Below are positions 1 through 11,505 of a stretch of DNA of 64,000 nucleotides, in pieces. Positions within the stretch are counted from its first letter, which is position 1; every line of letters starts with the position of its first letter. The notes below the pieces were generated by a model. It worked only from the letters and a program-made list of their open reading frames with translations. It ran no database searches and was not told where the DNA came from. The position numbers and the translations under genes are program-made. This DNA is from Streptomyces sp. MA5143a (GTDB lineage: Bacteria > Actinomycetota > Actinomycetes > Streptomycetales > Streptomycetaceae). Location of the stretch: assembly GCF_900290235.1 (NCBI RefSeq), contig NZ_OLMK01000046.1, positions 1 to 64,000 on the forward strand, given 5' to 3'.

Positions 1-1575
1 GGCGGGGGCGCCATCCCCGCCGCACCGCCCGGTGCCCCGCTCCGGCAGCGCCGCCCGTACCTCCGACAGGAGCCGCAGGGTGAGCGGATGCCGGGCATCG
101 GCCCCCGCGAGCGCCCCTTGCGGGATCCCGTACCGCAGCCGCGCCCGCCGCGCCTCACTCTCGGTCAGCTCACCCAGCCGTACGCACGGCGGCAGCGACC
201 TCCCCTCACCCTCCGGCCCACCCCCGTGCAGCGCCTCCGGCGGGAACTGCGCCCCCGCCTGCTCCCAGTACTCGGCCCGGCACGCCACCACGAGCCGTGC
301 CCCGTTCGCCCGCAGCCAGGCGACCGTGCCGTCGGTCCACTCCGCCAGCCGGTGCGCGAGGGCGGGCGGCATCTCCTCGGGACCGTCGAGCAGCAGCAGC
401 AACGGCCGCCCCTCCTGCGACGCGAGCCGAGCGAGCCGCTCCGGCCGGATGTCCCCCAACGCACCGTCGTACCGCCCGCCCGCCACCGGTTGCCCGGCCA
501 CGCAGCCGAACGGATCGACCACGGCACCGAACGGGTCGTCCGGCGCGGTGGAAGTGCCCGTACCGGGGGACGCGGCCACGATCCGCCCCGCCCGCTCCAG
601 GGACCGCCGTGCCGCGTCGGCCACCGATCCGTCGTCGGCGAGGAGGTCGGCACCCCGGAGCCACAACGTGGGGGTGGGCTCGGGTCCCCGGGCACGTCGG
701 GCGGCGAGGGCCGCGAGGGCTGTCGTACGACCGCTGCCGGGCGCCCCGACGAGCCCGAGGACGGTGGCCGGTCCGTCGGTGAAGTCGGCGAACTCCCGCA
801 CACTTGCGGCGCGTTCGACGGGTTCCGCGGTGACCGCCGCGCTGGGCCCCGCCGGCGGTCGGGGCCCGTCGGACCCCACCGTGGTGGCCGTCAACTCCAG
901 GACCCCGGCGAGGTTCAGATCCGTCCCGTAGGCCGGGACGGTCGCCGCGTTGCGCGCGAGGAGGTCGGCCAGCGGCGGTACGGCCCGCCATCCGCTCAGG
1001 GGCACGGCGAAGCCGGTGGACCGGTGGGGTGCCTCCAGTGCGGTGCCGAGGACTCCCACCACGGTCCCGGTGGTCATGTCGAGGACGGGCCCGCCGGCCG
1101 CTCCCCCGCCCGGTCGCAACGCCTCGCTGCCCGCCGTCCCGATCGCCAACTCCAGGGCACCGGGCAGGAGATGGAAGCCGTCCGGCGCGGTGTAGGTGAC
1201 GTCCGCCGTACCCAGCACACGGGCCTCGCGCCAGCCGGCGGCGGCGATGCGGACATAGGCGCCGACCTCGACCTCGTGGCCCGGCGCGAGGGGCAGCGGA
1301 TCGACGCGGAGCCCCTCGGCGCGGATCAGCGCGAGATCGAGGGAGGGCAGCGGGGTCACCGCGTCGGAGGTCACCACACAGGTGCGGTCCCCGGTGGTGT
1401 GCAGCACGATCCGGGCCAGCCCGTCCACCGCCTCGTGGCTGGTGACGACCGTGCCGTGGTGATCGGCCACGAAGCCCGTGCCGCGCGGCCGTCCCGCAGG
1501 ATCGGCGACCCGCACCAGGACCTCGTCCCGCGCGGCCCGGCCGTCGCCCGTCGCCCGACGGCCCCGTACCGCCAT
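1..1575 (-). CDS. Trypsin-like (serine lost) plus P-loop NTPase protein, partial
   Basis: The open frame begins at an ATG with a GGGGAGG ribosome site just upstream and runs off the left edge, so the C-terminus is missing. Residues about 20-200 resemble a trypsin-like fold: GTGFV, a TSHEAV histidine (H47) and an aspartate in LDLALI (D80). The nucleophile motif reads GAAGGP (158-163), so the usual serine is alanine at 160 and proteolysis is unlikely. A Walker A motif GAPGSGRTT (277-285) and a hydrophobic Walker B-like strand (LLLLLDGPEE) follow, giving an ATPase module of STAND type. No signal peptide is seen. This architecture (protease-like sensor plus NTPase) is familiar in Streptomyces, but its role is unknown. 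It may be a conserved family-wide loss of activity rather than a decayed gene. Confidence 0.75.
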   Translation of the reverse strand, partial: MAVRGRRATGDGRAARDEVLVRVADPAGRPRGTGFVADHHGTVVTSHEAVDGLARIVLHTTGDRTCVVTSDAVTPLPSLDLALIRAEGLRVDPLPLAPGHEVEVGAYVRIAAAGWREARVLGTADVTYTAPDGFHLLPGALELAIGTAGSEALRPGGGAAGGPVLDMTTGTVVGVLGTALEAPHRSTGFAVPLSGWRAVPPLADLLARNAATVPAYGTDLNLAGVLELTATTVGSDGPRPPAGPSAAVTAEPVERAASVREFADFTDGPATVLGLVGAPGSGRTTALAALAARRARGPEPTPTLWLRGADLLADDGSVADAARRSLERAGRIVAASPGTGTSTAPDDPFGAVVDPFGCVAGQPVAGGRYDGALGDIRPERLARLASQEGRPLLLLLDGPEEMPPALAHRLAEWTDGTVAWLRANGARLVVACRAEYWEQAGAQFPPEALHGGGPEGEGRSLPPCVRLGELTESEARRARLRYGIPQGALAGADARHPLTLRLLSEVRAALPERGTGRCGGDGAPA

Positions 1576-1753
1576 CCCTGACCTCCCCGTCGTACCTCTG
1601 TTCCGACGGTAGGCAAGCGAAGATCAGCAGGACAGACCGCTCCGCGAACGCGCCCCCTTCCGCTCCCTCGGTTCACTCCGAGCGCCTGCACGAAGGGGTG
1701 AATAGACGTGGGCGGATGGATACACCTCTGGGTGGGGGAACCGAGGGGGGACC

Positions 1754-1795
1754 GTGGAGCGGCGGGAACAGCAAGCCCCGTGACCGTCGCTCCAC
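1754..1795 (-). terminator. Imperfect hairpin in the truB/protease-like gene gap
   Basis: Arms GTGGAGCGGCGG and CCGTCGCTCCAC pair with one mismatch around an 18-base loop. It lies about 70 bases past the truB stop codon and upstream of the next minus-strand gene. There is no U-tract, as is usual in Streptomyces. The rest of the 291-base gap (1576-1866) shows no gene. Confidence 0.35.
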
Positions 1796-1866
1796 GCTCG
1801 CTCCACCGGACCCCACCCCGGTTCCCGGGCCCGCGGCGCACCCGAGGCCCGCGGACCCTCCGGCCC

Positions 1867-2781
1867 TCAGCCGAAGACGGCCAGGCTCTTGGCCTTGCCC
1901 TTCAGGTTCTCCACCAGGGCCAGGAAGCGGCCGTCGGCGTCGAAGACCGCGACGGCGCCGGCACCCGCGTACTCCTCGGGCATCTCCAGGCGCACCCCGT
2001 TCAGCAGCAGCCGGGCCCGCTTGGTGTCCACGTCCCAGCGGGGGAACGCGGCGGCGGCCGCCTCGGCGATCGGCATCACGGTCAGCTCCTCCTGGTGCTG
2101 GTCGAGAGTCCGGGCCGAGTCCAGCTTGTACGGGCCGACGCGGGTCCGGCGCAGGGCGGTGAGGTGGCCGCCGACACCGAGGTCGGCGCCCAGGTCACGG
2201 GCGAGGGCCCTGATGTACGTCCCGGAGGAGCACACCACCGACACCACCAGGTCGAGGACGGGCGTGCCGTCCTCGGCGACCGCGTCACGGATGTCGTACA
2301 CGGCGAAGGAGGAGACGGTGACGGGCCGGGCGGGGATGTCGAAGTCCTCGCCGTCCCTGGCCCGCTTGTACGAGCGCACCCCGTTGATCTTGATGGCGCT
2401 GACCTTGGACGGCACCTGCATGATGTCGCCGGTCAGTTTGGCGACCCCGGTGTCGACGGCGTCGCGGGTGACCTTCGACGCGTCGACCGACGCCGTGATC
2501 TCGCCCTCGGCGTCGTCGGTGACGGTGGTCTGCCCGAGCCGGATGGTGCCCAGGTACTCCTTCTCGGTGAGCGCGAGATGGCCGAGGAGCTTGGTGGCCT
2601 TCTCGACACCGAGGACGAGCACACCGGTGGCCATGGGGTCCAGGGTGCCCGCGTGCCCGACCCGGCGGGTCCGTGCGATGCCGCGCATCTTGGCGACGAC
2701 GTCGTGCGAAGTGAAGCCCGACGGCTTGTCGACGATGACAAGTCCGTCGGGCGTGGTGTTCTTCTGGCGCTGCTCGGTCAT
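1867..2781 (-). CDS. truB: tRNA pseudouridine(55) synthase TruB
   Basis: Converts U55 of the tRNA T-loop to pseudouridine in the cytoplasm. The 304-residue protein has the family's start (DGLVIVDKPSGFTSHDVV) and the catalytic motif GHAGTLDPMATGVL with the nucleophilic aspartate D48. The KINGVRSYKRAR segment and the SGTYIRALARDLG segment are also typical, and the length is normal for actinobacteria. Its ATG overlaps the rbfA stop as ATGA, so the two are translationally coupled and probably form one transcript with the DUF503 gene upstream. Confidence 0.97.
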   Translation of the reverse strand: MTEQRQKNTTPDGLVIVDKPSGFTSHDVVAKMRGIARTRRVGHAGTLDPMATGVLVLGVEKATKLLGHLALTEKEYLGTIRLGQTTVTDDAEGEITASVDASKVTRDAVDTGVAKLTGDIMQVPSKVSAIKINGVRSYKRARDGEDFDIPARPVTVSSFAVYDIRDAVAEDGTPVLDLVVSVVCSSGTYIRALARDLGADLGVGGHLTALRRTRVGPYKLDSARTLDQHQEELTVMPIAEAAAAAFPRWDVDTKRARLLLNGVRLEMPEEYAGAGAVAVFDADGRFLALVENLKGKAKSLAVFG

Positions 2782-3224
2782 TCGGCGGCGTCGTCCTCGT
2801 CGTCGCCCGGCTTCCTGTACGGGTCGGCGTCACCGGCGTACTTCGCGCCCGAGGCGCTCTCGCGCACCTTGGCGTCCGAGGTCCGCGCCTTGTCGAGGAG
2901 GTCCTCGATGGTGCGGGCGGTGTCCGGGAGGGCGTCGGCCACGAAGGTGAGGGTCGGGGTGAACTTCACGCCCGCGGCCCGGCCGACCTCGGAACGGAGG
3001 ATGCCCTTGGCGCTCTCCAGTCCGGCGGCGGCCGCCGCCCGCTCCTCGTCGTCCCCGTACACCGTGTAGAAGACGGTCGCCTCCCGCAGATCCCCGGTCA
3101 CCCGGGTGTCCGTGATGGTGACGTGTGAGCCGAGCCGCGGGTCCTTGATCCCGCGCAGCAGCTTCTGGGCCACCACCTCTCGGATGAGGTCCGCCAGCCT
3201 CTTGGCGCGCGCGTTGTCGGCCAC
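2778..3224 (-). CDS. rbfA: 30S ribosome-binding factor RbfA
   Basis: Ribosome assembly factor that binds the 16S rRNA 5' region during late 30S maturation. The 148-residue protein starts VADNARAKRLADLIREVVAQ and contains the KH-like RbfA core: DPRLGSHVTITDTRVTGDL, then SAKGILRSEVGRA and the conserved FTPTLTFVADALPDTARTIE. I chose the GTG at 3224 because AGGAG sits 8 bases upstream; the frame stays open further upstream, but that extension does not look like RbfA. The acidic tail (GDDEDDAAE) is variable in the family. The stop overlaps the truB start. Confidence 0.95.
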   Translation of the reverse strand: MADNARAKRLADLIREVVAQKLLRGIKDPRLGSHVTITDTRVTGDLREATVFYTVYGDDEERAAAAAGLESAKGILRSEVGRAAGVKFTPTLTFVADALPDTARTIEDLLDKARTSDAKVRESASGAKYAGDADPYRKPGDDEDDAAE

Positions 3225-3298
3225 TGGTCCGTCTCCTAGCTCGTTCTGCGTTACCGCTGTTTCTTGAATTGTCCCTGCGATCCGGCTCCGCGACCGGT

Positions 3299-3592
3299 CT
3301 AGTCGTCGCCGCCGTGCAGCCGCCGTTTGACCGAGAGCAGTTCCACCTCGGGACGACCGGCGACCAGCCGCTCGCACCGGTCCAGTACGTCGGACAGGTG
3401 CCCCGTGTCACCGGAGACAACCGCCAGCCCGATGACGGCCCGGCGGTGCAGATCCATATGGTCGACCTCCGCCACGCTCACCGCGAACTTCCGCTGGAGC
3501 TCGGCCACGATCGGGCGGACGACGGAGCGCTTCTCCTTCAGCGACCGTACGTCGCCGAGCAGGAGGTCGAAGGACAGAGTCCCCACGTACAT
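3299..3592 (-). CDS. DUF503 family protein
   Basis: A 97-residue protein beginning MYVGTLSFDLLLGDVRSLKEKRSVVRPIV, the hallmark of the small DUF503 (YlxP-like) family commonly found between infB and rbfA. The fold is ferredoxin-like. The Bacillus homologue has been linked to ribosome function, but the biochemical role here is not established. The gene precedes rbfA by 74 bases and is separated from infB by a terminator and a repeat, so it is probably the first gene of a DUF503-rbfA-truB unit. No strong Shine-Dalgarno sequence is visible before the ATG. Confidence 0.9.
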   Translation of the reverse strand: MYVGTLSFDLLLGDVRSLKEKRSVVRPIVAELQRKFAVSVAEVDHMDLHRRAVIGLAVVSGDTGHLSDVLDRCERLVAGRPEVELLSVKRRLHGGDD

Positions 3593-3735
3593 GTGTGTAG
3601 CCGGTTAACCCGCCGGGCCGGGGTAGATGGCCTGCGCCGTGTCCGGGCAGGAACATCTGAACCGTACCCCGAACCCGCGGTGCGGCTCGACGGGATATCG
3701 GGCGCCCAGTGACTCGGGGGATGCGGGTTCTTTTG

Positions 3736-3840
3736 GCGGGTGCGGGTGGGTGGGGGTTGTTCGCGCAGTTCCCCGCGCCCCTGACACCCCCGGGCCCGGC
3801 CCGTGCTTTTCAGGGGCGCGGGGAACTGCGCGACAAGCCA
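3736..3840. repeat. Streptomyces-type intergenic inverted repeat, full copy
   Basis: The left arm (3761-3784, TCGCGCAGTTCCCCGCGCCC core) and right arm (3810-3833) are perfect complements over 24 bases around a 25-base variable loop. The left flank carries the GCGGGTGGGTGGGGG extension shared with other copies in this window. It lies between the DUF503 start and the infB terminator. Whether it acts as a terminator, a processing site or a mobile MITE-like unit cannot be told from the sequence. Confidence 0.85.
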
Positions 3841-3903
3841 CATCCGACCGGCAGTCTCACGACGACCGATCCACCCCCTCTTCTCGTGTGCTCAAAAGGA
3901 GGC

Positions 3904-3923
3904 CCGGGGGCGGCAGCCCCCGG
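3904..3923 (-). terminator. Terminator of the infB transcript
   Basis: On the minus strand CCGGGGG pairs with CCCCCGG around a six-base loop, followed by GCCTCCTTTT, an unusually U-rich tail for this genome. It sits 58 bases past the infB stop codon. Confidence 0.65.
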
Positions 3924-3980
3924 AAAACGGCCACACCGGCCGGCGGTGCCATCGCACCCCCGGCCGGCATGAACCTCGGC

Positions 3981-7052
<3,072 letters not shown>

Positions 7053-7199
7053 TTCGCTCCTTTTAGGTCCGGGTTGACGCCGGACCGTCGCTACTTCATG
7101 GGCGTACTCATCGCGTGCTCATCGAGTGCTCATCGCAATCTCGACCTACTTCCAACTCGCGGGGTACCAGGGCCGCACGGAGGTTCCATGCGACGCGTC

Positions 7200-7478
7200 T
7201 TACTGTGTTGCCTGCTCGACGGTGAGGCGCAACGCCGCGCTGTCGAGCGGTCCCGGGGCACGAAGCGCCCGCGGAAACGCCCGGCGGCGAACCGCCAGGT
7301 CGAGACAGACCAGGGCGGGGTGGATGTACGCACCCCGGCCGGGCAGCGTACCGCGATGATCGGGGACGCATTCGCCCTCGATCGCCACGACGCGCAGCAG
7401 CTCGGTCTTGGCCGCTCGTTGCCTGCACCCCACACAGGTGCGTTCAGGGCATGCGCGGGCACACGTCCGGCCAGACAC
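7200..7478 (-). CDS. ylxR: YlxR (DUF448) family protein
   Basis: A 92-residue basic protein with the family motif RTCVGCRQR and the GRGAYIHPALVCLDLA segment. YlxR-family proteins bind nucleic acid and sit between nusA and infB in many Gram-positive bacteria. Reported roles include nucleoid-type transcriptional regulation and an effect on RNase P. I use the GTG start at 7478, with GGGGAGG upstream at somewhat long spacing. Gaps of 137 and 147 bases separate it from nusA and infB. Confidence 0.9.
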   Translation of the reverse strand: MSGRTCARACPERTCVGCRQRAAKTELLRVVAIEGECVPDHRGTLPGRGAYIHPALVCLDLAVRRRAFPRALRAPGPLDSAALRLTVEQATQ

Positions 7479-7615
7479 CGCTAAGTCTACCTCCCCGCAC
7501 CGACCTCACCCCTTTGGGGCAAGAATCGAACAGTTGCCGCGCATATAACTGACGTGATCTGAGCGACCTGCGGCTTGGATCTATTCCCGATCATGCGCCG
7601 GCCGGTCGTCCTCCG

Positions 7616-8602
7616 CTATTCGGACGGCTGCTCGGTGTCCGGGCGGATGTCGATGCGCCAGCCGGTGAGACGGGCGGCGAGGCGGGCGTTCTGGCCCTCC
7701 TTGCCGATCGCCAGCGACAGCTGGTAGTCGGGCACCGTGACCCGCGCGGAGCGGGCCGCGAGGTCCACCACGTCGACCTTGGAGACCCGGGCCGGGGAGA
7801 GCGCGTTGGCGACCATCTCGGCCGGGTCGTCGGACCAGTCGACGATGTCGATCTTCTCGCCGTTCAGCTCGCCCATGACATTGCGCACACGACCGCCCAT
7901 GGGGCCGATGCAGGCACCCTTGGCGTTCAGGCCCGAACGGGTGGACCTGACGGCGATCTTCGTCCGGTGACCGGCCTCCCGTGCGATGGCGGCGATCTCG
8001 ACGGACCCGTCGGCGATCTCCGGCACCTCCAGGGCGAAGAGCTTCTTCACCAGATTGGGGTGCGTGCGCGAAAGGGTGACGGACGGACCGCGCACACCCT
8101 TCGCCACCCGAACGACGTACGACCTCAGCCGCATTCCGTGCGGGTACGTCTCCCCGGGGACCTGCTCCTGCACGGGCAGGATGGCCTCCAGCTTGCCGAT
8201 GTCGACGAGCACGTTCTTCGGGTCGCGGCCCTGCTGGACCACACCGGTGACGATGTCGCCCTCGCGGCCGGCGTACTCGCCGAGCGTCGCGTCGTCCTCC
8301 GCGTCCCGCAGACGCTGAAGGATCACCTGCTTGGCGGTGGTGGCGGCGATACGCCCGAAGTCCGACGGGGTGTCGTCGAACGCGCGTGCCTCCTGCCCCT
8401 CCTCCAGGTCCTCGGGGTCCTCCTTCGCCCACACGGTCACATGGCCGGTCTCCCGGTTGAGCTCCACGCGCGCGTGGCGGCGGCTTCCCTCGGTGCGGTG
8501 GTAGGCGATGAGGAGGGCCGCCTCGATCGCCTCGACGAGCAGGTCGAAGGAGATCTCCTTCTCCCGCACCAGGCCCCTGAGGGCACTCATGTCGATGTCC
8601 AC
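7616..8602 (-). CDS. nusA: Transcription termination/antitermination factor NusA
   Basis: RNA polymerase-associated factor controlling pausing, termination and antitermination. The 328-residue protein has the N-terminal polymerase-binding domain ([24 protein letters not shown]), an S1 domain ([12 protein letters not shown]) and two KH domains ([31 protein letters not shown] split around residues 170-200, and [17 protein letters not shown] with the KH GxxG). It lacks the acidic repeats of the E. coli C-terminus, as usual in actinobacteria. It begins two bases after the rimP stop codon, so the two are co-transcribed. Confidence 0.98.
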   Translation of the reverse strand: MDIDMSALRGLVREKEISFDLLVEAIEAALLIAYHRTEGSRRHARVELNRETGHVTVWAKEDPEDLEEGQEARAFDDTPSDFGRIAATTAKQVILQRLRDAEDDATLGEYAGREGDIVTGVVQQGRDPKNVLVDIGKLEAILPVQEQVPGETYPHGMRLRSYVVRVAKGVRGPSVTLSRTHPNLVKKLFALEVPEIADGSVEIAAIAREAGHRTKIAVRSTRSGLNAKGACIGPMGGRVRNVMGELNGEKIDIVDWSDDPAEMVANALSPARVSKVDVVDLAARSARVTVPDYQLSLAIGKEGQNARLAARLTGWRIDIRPDTEQPSE

Positions 8603-8604
8603 GG

Positions 8605-9114
8605 CTACGCCTCCTCCTCTTCCTTCATGTCGTTCTTGTCCTTGCGGTTGAACTCGACCTGGACGCGGGCCTTGTCGATCTCGTCGAAGGCGAGCCTGCG
8701 GGTGGTGGCCTTGCGGCCCTTCACTCCGGGCACCTCGAGGTCGAGGCCGTCGTCGTCCACGGTCAGGATTCTGGCGATCAGTTCCCCGCCCTCGCGGAGT
8801 TGGAACTTCACCAGTCGGTCCACGGCCCGCCGATAGTGGCGGTGTTCGGTGAGGGCGCGCTCGGCGCCCGGCGTGCCGACTTCCAGGGTGTACTCCGCCT
8901 GGCCCATCGCGTCCGTCTCGTCCAGCTTGGCCGAGAGCGCGCGGCTGACGTCGGCGACCGTGTCCAGATCGGCGCCCTCGTCGGAGTCGACGGTCACACG
9001 CAGCACCCGCTTGCGGCCGACCGCGTCCACGGCGATCTCTTCGAGGTCCAGACCCTGGGAGCGTACGAGGGGTTCCAGCAGCTCTCGCAGCCTCTCGCTC
9101 TGGGTGGTGCTCAT
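8605..9114 (-). CDS. rimP: Ribosome maturation factor RimP
   Basis: Factor needed for 30S subunit maturation. The 169-residue protein has the RimP N-domain ([52 protein letters not shown] split across the first 75 residues) and the [23 protein letters not shown] signature. It ends in the variable SH3-like domain and a charged tail ([12 protein letters not shown]). A GGAG site precedes the ATG. It is the first gene of the nusA-infB unit. Confidence 0.96.
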   Translation of the reverse strand: MSTTQSERLRELLEPLVRSQGLDLEEIAVDAVGRKRVLRVTVDSDEGADLDTVADVSRALSAKLDETDAMGQAEYTLEVGTPGAERALTEHRHYRRAVDRLVKFQLREGGELIARILTVDDDGLDLEVPGVKGRKATTRRLAFDEIDKARVQVEFNRKDKNDMKEEEEA

Positions 9115-9140
9115 CCGGGTGACTCCTCGGCCGCGTGTGC

Positions 9141-9169
9141 TGTTGTGGGTAGGGCGCGTGTCAGGTCAA
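9141..9169 (-). promoter_or_regulatory. Weak candidate promoter for rimP-nusA-ylxR-infB
   Basis: TTGACC (minus strand, 9169-9164) is followed after 17 bases by ACAACA (9146-9141). The -35 is good and the -10 poor. It lies about 30-55 bases upstream of the rimP start. Confidence 0.3.
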
Positions 9170-9254
9170 AGGGTAGCCGCTCCGCTGGGGTGTTGCCGTC
9201 CGCCCGCACACTCGAGGGACGCGGTCCGTTGGCGCGAGCGGGTTGTCCGCGGCC

Positions 9255-9290
9255 GGTCGCGCGGTTCCCCGCGCCCCGCGTGGGGCGCGG
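9255..9290. repeat. Partial copy of the intergenic repeat
   Basis: Contains TCGCGCGGTTCCCCGCGCCC followed directly by GCGTGGGGCGCGG, giving a short hairpin instead of the long two-arm form. It lies in the divergent gap between rimP and the lipoprotein gene. Confidence 0.7.
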
Positions 9291-9347
9291 CCGGGTAACG
9301 TGATCACACCGCTCTTTTGTTCGTACGACCCCCCTAGGACGTCTGCT

Positions 9348-9908
9348 GTGTCGTTCAGCCTGCCGTCGCGTGCCCCGTCGGGGCCGCGCAGAAGGACTTT
9401 GCTCGCCGGGGCCGCGGGTCTGGGCCTCCTCGTGGGGTGCTCGTCCGGGGGCGAGGGGTCGGATGCCGCCGGGGGGAGTCCTTCGGCGACCGAGAAGGCG
9501 CGCGCCGGGGCGGCGCGGGACAGTGAGGCACTCGTCGAGCGGTACGACGCCGTGCTCGCCGCCCATCCCGATCTGGCCGGACTGCTGACGCCGCTGCGGG
9601 CGGAGGCCGTACGCCACGCGGAGGCGTTCGGGGGCGGGAAGCGCGCGACGAAGCCCTCCGCGTCCCCCTCGCAGTCGCAGTCGCCGTCGCCGTCCGCGTC
9701 CGCGTCGGTCTCGCCCTCCGGCGGGCCCGACCCCGTACCGGCCGAGCCGAAGGCGGCGCTCGCCGAGCTGGCCGCGGCCGAGCGGAAGCTCGCCGACCGG
9801 CGGGGCAAGGCGTTGGAGGAGGTGCCGGGCGAGCTGGCCCGGCTGTTGGCGTCGGTGGCCGCGGCGGGGGCCGGGCACGCGTACATGTTGACGGAGGGCG
9901 CGAAGTGA
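9348..9908 (+). CDS. Tat-type lipoprotein of unknown function
   Basis: I place the start at the GTG at 9348, which gives a 186-residue protein. It has a twin-arginine signal (PRRRTLLAGAAGLGL) ending in the lipobox LLVGC, so it should be a membrane-anchored extracellular lipoprotein. The mature part is rich in Ala/Glu helices and contains a Ser/Pro linker (about residues 100-125, PSASPSQSQS type) that splits it in two. The frame opens earlier at 9243, but that part covers the repeat and has no signal character. Its stop overlaps the next gene's GTG start, which encodes a ferritin-like protein; the helical halves here may form a related bundle, but that is only a guess. Confidence 0.75.
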   Translation: MSFSLPSRAPSGPRRRTLLAGAAGLGLLVGCSSGGEGSDAAGGSPSATEKARAGAARDSEALVERYDAVLAAHPDLAGLLTPLRAEAVRHAEAFGGGKRATKPSASPSQSQSPSPSASASVSPSGGPDPVPAEPKAALAELAAAERKLADRRGKALEEVPGELARLLASVAAAGAGHAYMLTEGAK

Positions 9909-10360
9909 GCGGCGCGGAGCTGAAGGCGATGCAGGCGGCGCTCGGGGCCGAGCACGCCGCCGTGTACGGGTACGGGATCGTCGGCGGGAAGATCGGTGAC
10001 GCGCGGCAGAGCGAGGCGCGGGAGGCGTACGACGCCCATCGGGCCCGGCGGGACCTGTTGACGCGGGCGGTGCGGGACCTCGACGGGCGGCCCGAGGCCT
10101 CGGCGGCCGCGTACGCGCTGCCCTTCCCGGTGACGGACGCGGATTCCGCCGTACGGCTGGCCGTGCGGCTGGAGGAGGGGGTGGCCGGGGTGTACTCCGA
10201 CCTGGTGCGGGCGGCGACCGGGGAGCGGCGCGCCTCGGCGGCCGAGGCGCTGCGGGAAGCGGCGGTGCGGGCGGTCAGGTGGCGCGGGGCAAGCGTAGCC
10301 TTCCCTGGTCTCGCCGAGCGGGCGGCCGGTGCCACCGCCTCGGCGGCACCGCGCACCTGA
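9905..10360 (+). CDS. DUF4439 ferritin-like domain protein
   Basis: A 151-residue all-helical protein with the start LKAMQAALGAEHAAVYGYGIVGGK, typical of DUF4439, a ferritin-like four-helix family found in actinobacteria. The EHAAVYGYG segment resembles a metal-ligand helix, but I cannot confirm a full di-iron site. There is no signal peptide, so it is predicted cytoplasmic, although its partner is a secreted lipoprotein. It starts with GTG overlapping the preceding stop (GTGA), so the two genes are translationally coupled. Function unknown. Confidence 0.85.
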   Translation: MSGAELKAMQAALGAEHAAVYGYGIVGGKIGDARQSEAREAYDAHRARRDLLTRAVRDLDGRPEASAAAYALPFPVTDADSAVRLAVRLEEGVAGVYSDLVRAATGERRASAAEALREAAVRAVRWRGASVAFPGLAERAAGATASAAPRT

Positions 10361-10388
10361 TCACGGCCTGGAAGGGAACGACTCGCAC

Positions 10389-11318
10389 ATGACGCGCAGG
10401 GCTTTCGAGGCTTTCGAACCGCCGCAGCGGCTTGTGCGGGCGCTCGCCGAGACCCGGCAGAGCGGGGGCGACGGCGCCGAGGAGTGGCTGTCGCGACTGC
10501 CTGACCTCCTTCAACGGGCCCTGGATCTACGCGAGTTGACCGTCGAGCGGGTGCAGGCACCCGGCGGCCGCAGCAGTCTGGTGCTGCTCGTACGGCAGAT
10601 CGACGGCACCCCGGCCGTGCTGAAGCTGGCGCCCGAGCGGGCGCGGCCGGAGAGCGAGCGGTCGGCGCTCGCCCACTGGGACGGGCGGGGCGCGGTGGAG
10701 TTGCTGAACCCCGGGGACAGTCAGGGTGTGCTGCTCCTGGAGCGGCTGCGCCCGGACCTGTCGGTGCGGTCGCTGCCCGAGGCGAAGGCGCTGCTGGAGG
10801 CGGCGGCCACGCTGCGGCGGCTGTGGGTCGAGCCGCCCGAGGCGCATGTGTTCGAGACCGTGGGTGAGCGGACGGGCCGTCAGGCCGAGGCGATGCGTGC
10901 GGGCGCCGAGGCCGACGGTGAGGTCCGGGGCCTGGTCGAGGCGGCTCTGGCCGCGCGGGAGGAGTTGCTGACCGCCGCTCCCGAGGAGCGGTTGCTGCAC
11001 GGGACCTTCCGGCAGAGCAAGGTGCTGGCCGGGGACCGGTTGCCGTGGCTGGCGGTGGGGCCCGATCCGGTGGTCGGGGAGTGCGCGTTCGATCTGGCGC
11101 GGCTGGTGCGGGACCGGGTGGAGGACCTGATCGCCTCCCCGTCGGGGGCGGCGACGACACGGCGACGGGTGAGGAAGCTGGCCGACTCGCTGGACGTGGA
11201 CCAGGAGCGGCTGCGGGGGTGGACGCTGTTCCGGGCCGTGGAGTCGGGGGTTCGGGCCCGGCGCGTGGGGCGCCCGCGCGACGCCGAGCTGCTGCTGGAG
11301 TTCGCCGGCTGGCTCTGA
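10389..11318 (+). CDS. Aminoglycoside phosphotransferase-fold protein, kinase residues missing
   Basis: A 309-residue protein in the APH/streptomycin 6-kinase-like group: an N-lobe with SSLVLLVRQIDGTPAVLKLAP (the lysine of VLK would bind ATP), then LLLERLRPDLSVRSL. The catalytic loop, normally HGDxxxxN, reads HGTFRQSK (H204-K211), so the catalytic base Asp and the Asn are gone. The metal-binding Asp is also not in its usual place (LAVGPDPVVGE). It therefore looks like a pseudokinase, perhaps a binding or regulatory protein. The ATG at 10389 follows GGAAGGGAA; the frame extends 60 bases upstream without support. I would not predict aminoglycoside resistance. Confidence 0.8.
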   Translation: MTRRAFEAFEPPQRLVRALAETRQSGGDGAEEWLSRLPDLLQRALDLRELTVERVQAPGGRSSLVLLVRQIDGTPAVLKLAPERARPESERSALAHWDGRGAVELLNPGDSQGVLLLERLRPDLSVRSLPEAKALLEAAATLRRLWVEPPEAHVFETVGERTGRQAEAMRAGAEADGEVRGLVEAALAAREELLTAAPEERLLHGTFRQSKVLAGDRLPWLAVGPDPVVGECAFDLARLVRDRVEDLIASPSGAATTRRRVRKLADSLDVDQERLRGWTLFRAVESGVRARRVGRPRDAELLLEFAGWL

Positions 11319-11354
11319 GGTCACCCCTCGGAAGCGGTTGGGGTTCGTCGACGG

Positions 11355-11488
11355 ACGCGGGTGCGTGGGGGCTGGTCGCGCGGTTCCCCGCGCCCCTGAG
11401 AAGCGGGGCTGCGCCCCGCGCTCCTCATCGGCCCGCAGGGGCGTTCCGGGTGCGGGGGAACCGCGCGAACAGCCCCCCACGCACCCGC
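11355..11488. repeat. Intergenic inverted repeat, diverged full copy
   Basis: Left arm GCTGGTCGCGCGGTTCCCCG... near 11372-11398 and a degenerate right arm near 11437-11487 ending in AGCCCCCCACGCACCCGC. An inner hairpin (GCGGGGCTGCGCCCCGC) fills the loop. It separates the convergent pseudokinase and proS genes and may terminate both. Confidence 0.75.
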
Positions 11489-11505
11489 TCGACGCCGGTG
11501 CCGGG

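Noticed and set aside
10389-11318. Annotation as an aminoglycoside-resistance kinase
   Set aside because: The catalytic Asp and Asn are replaced (HGTFRQSK), so resistance activity is not supported.
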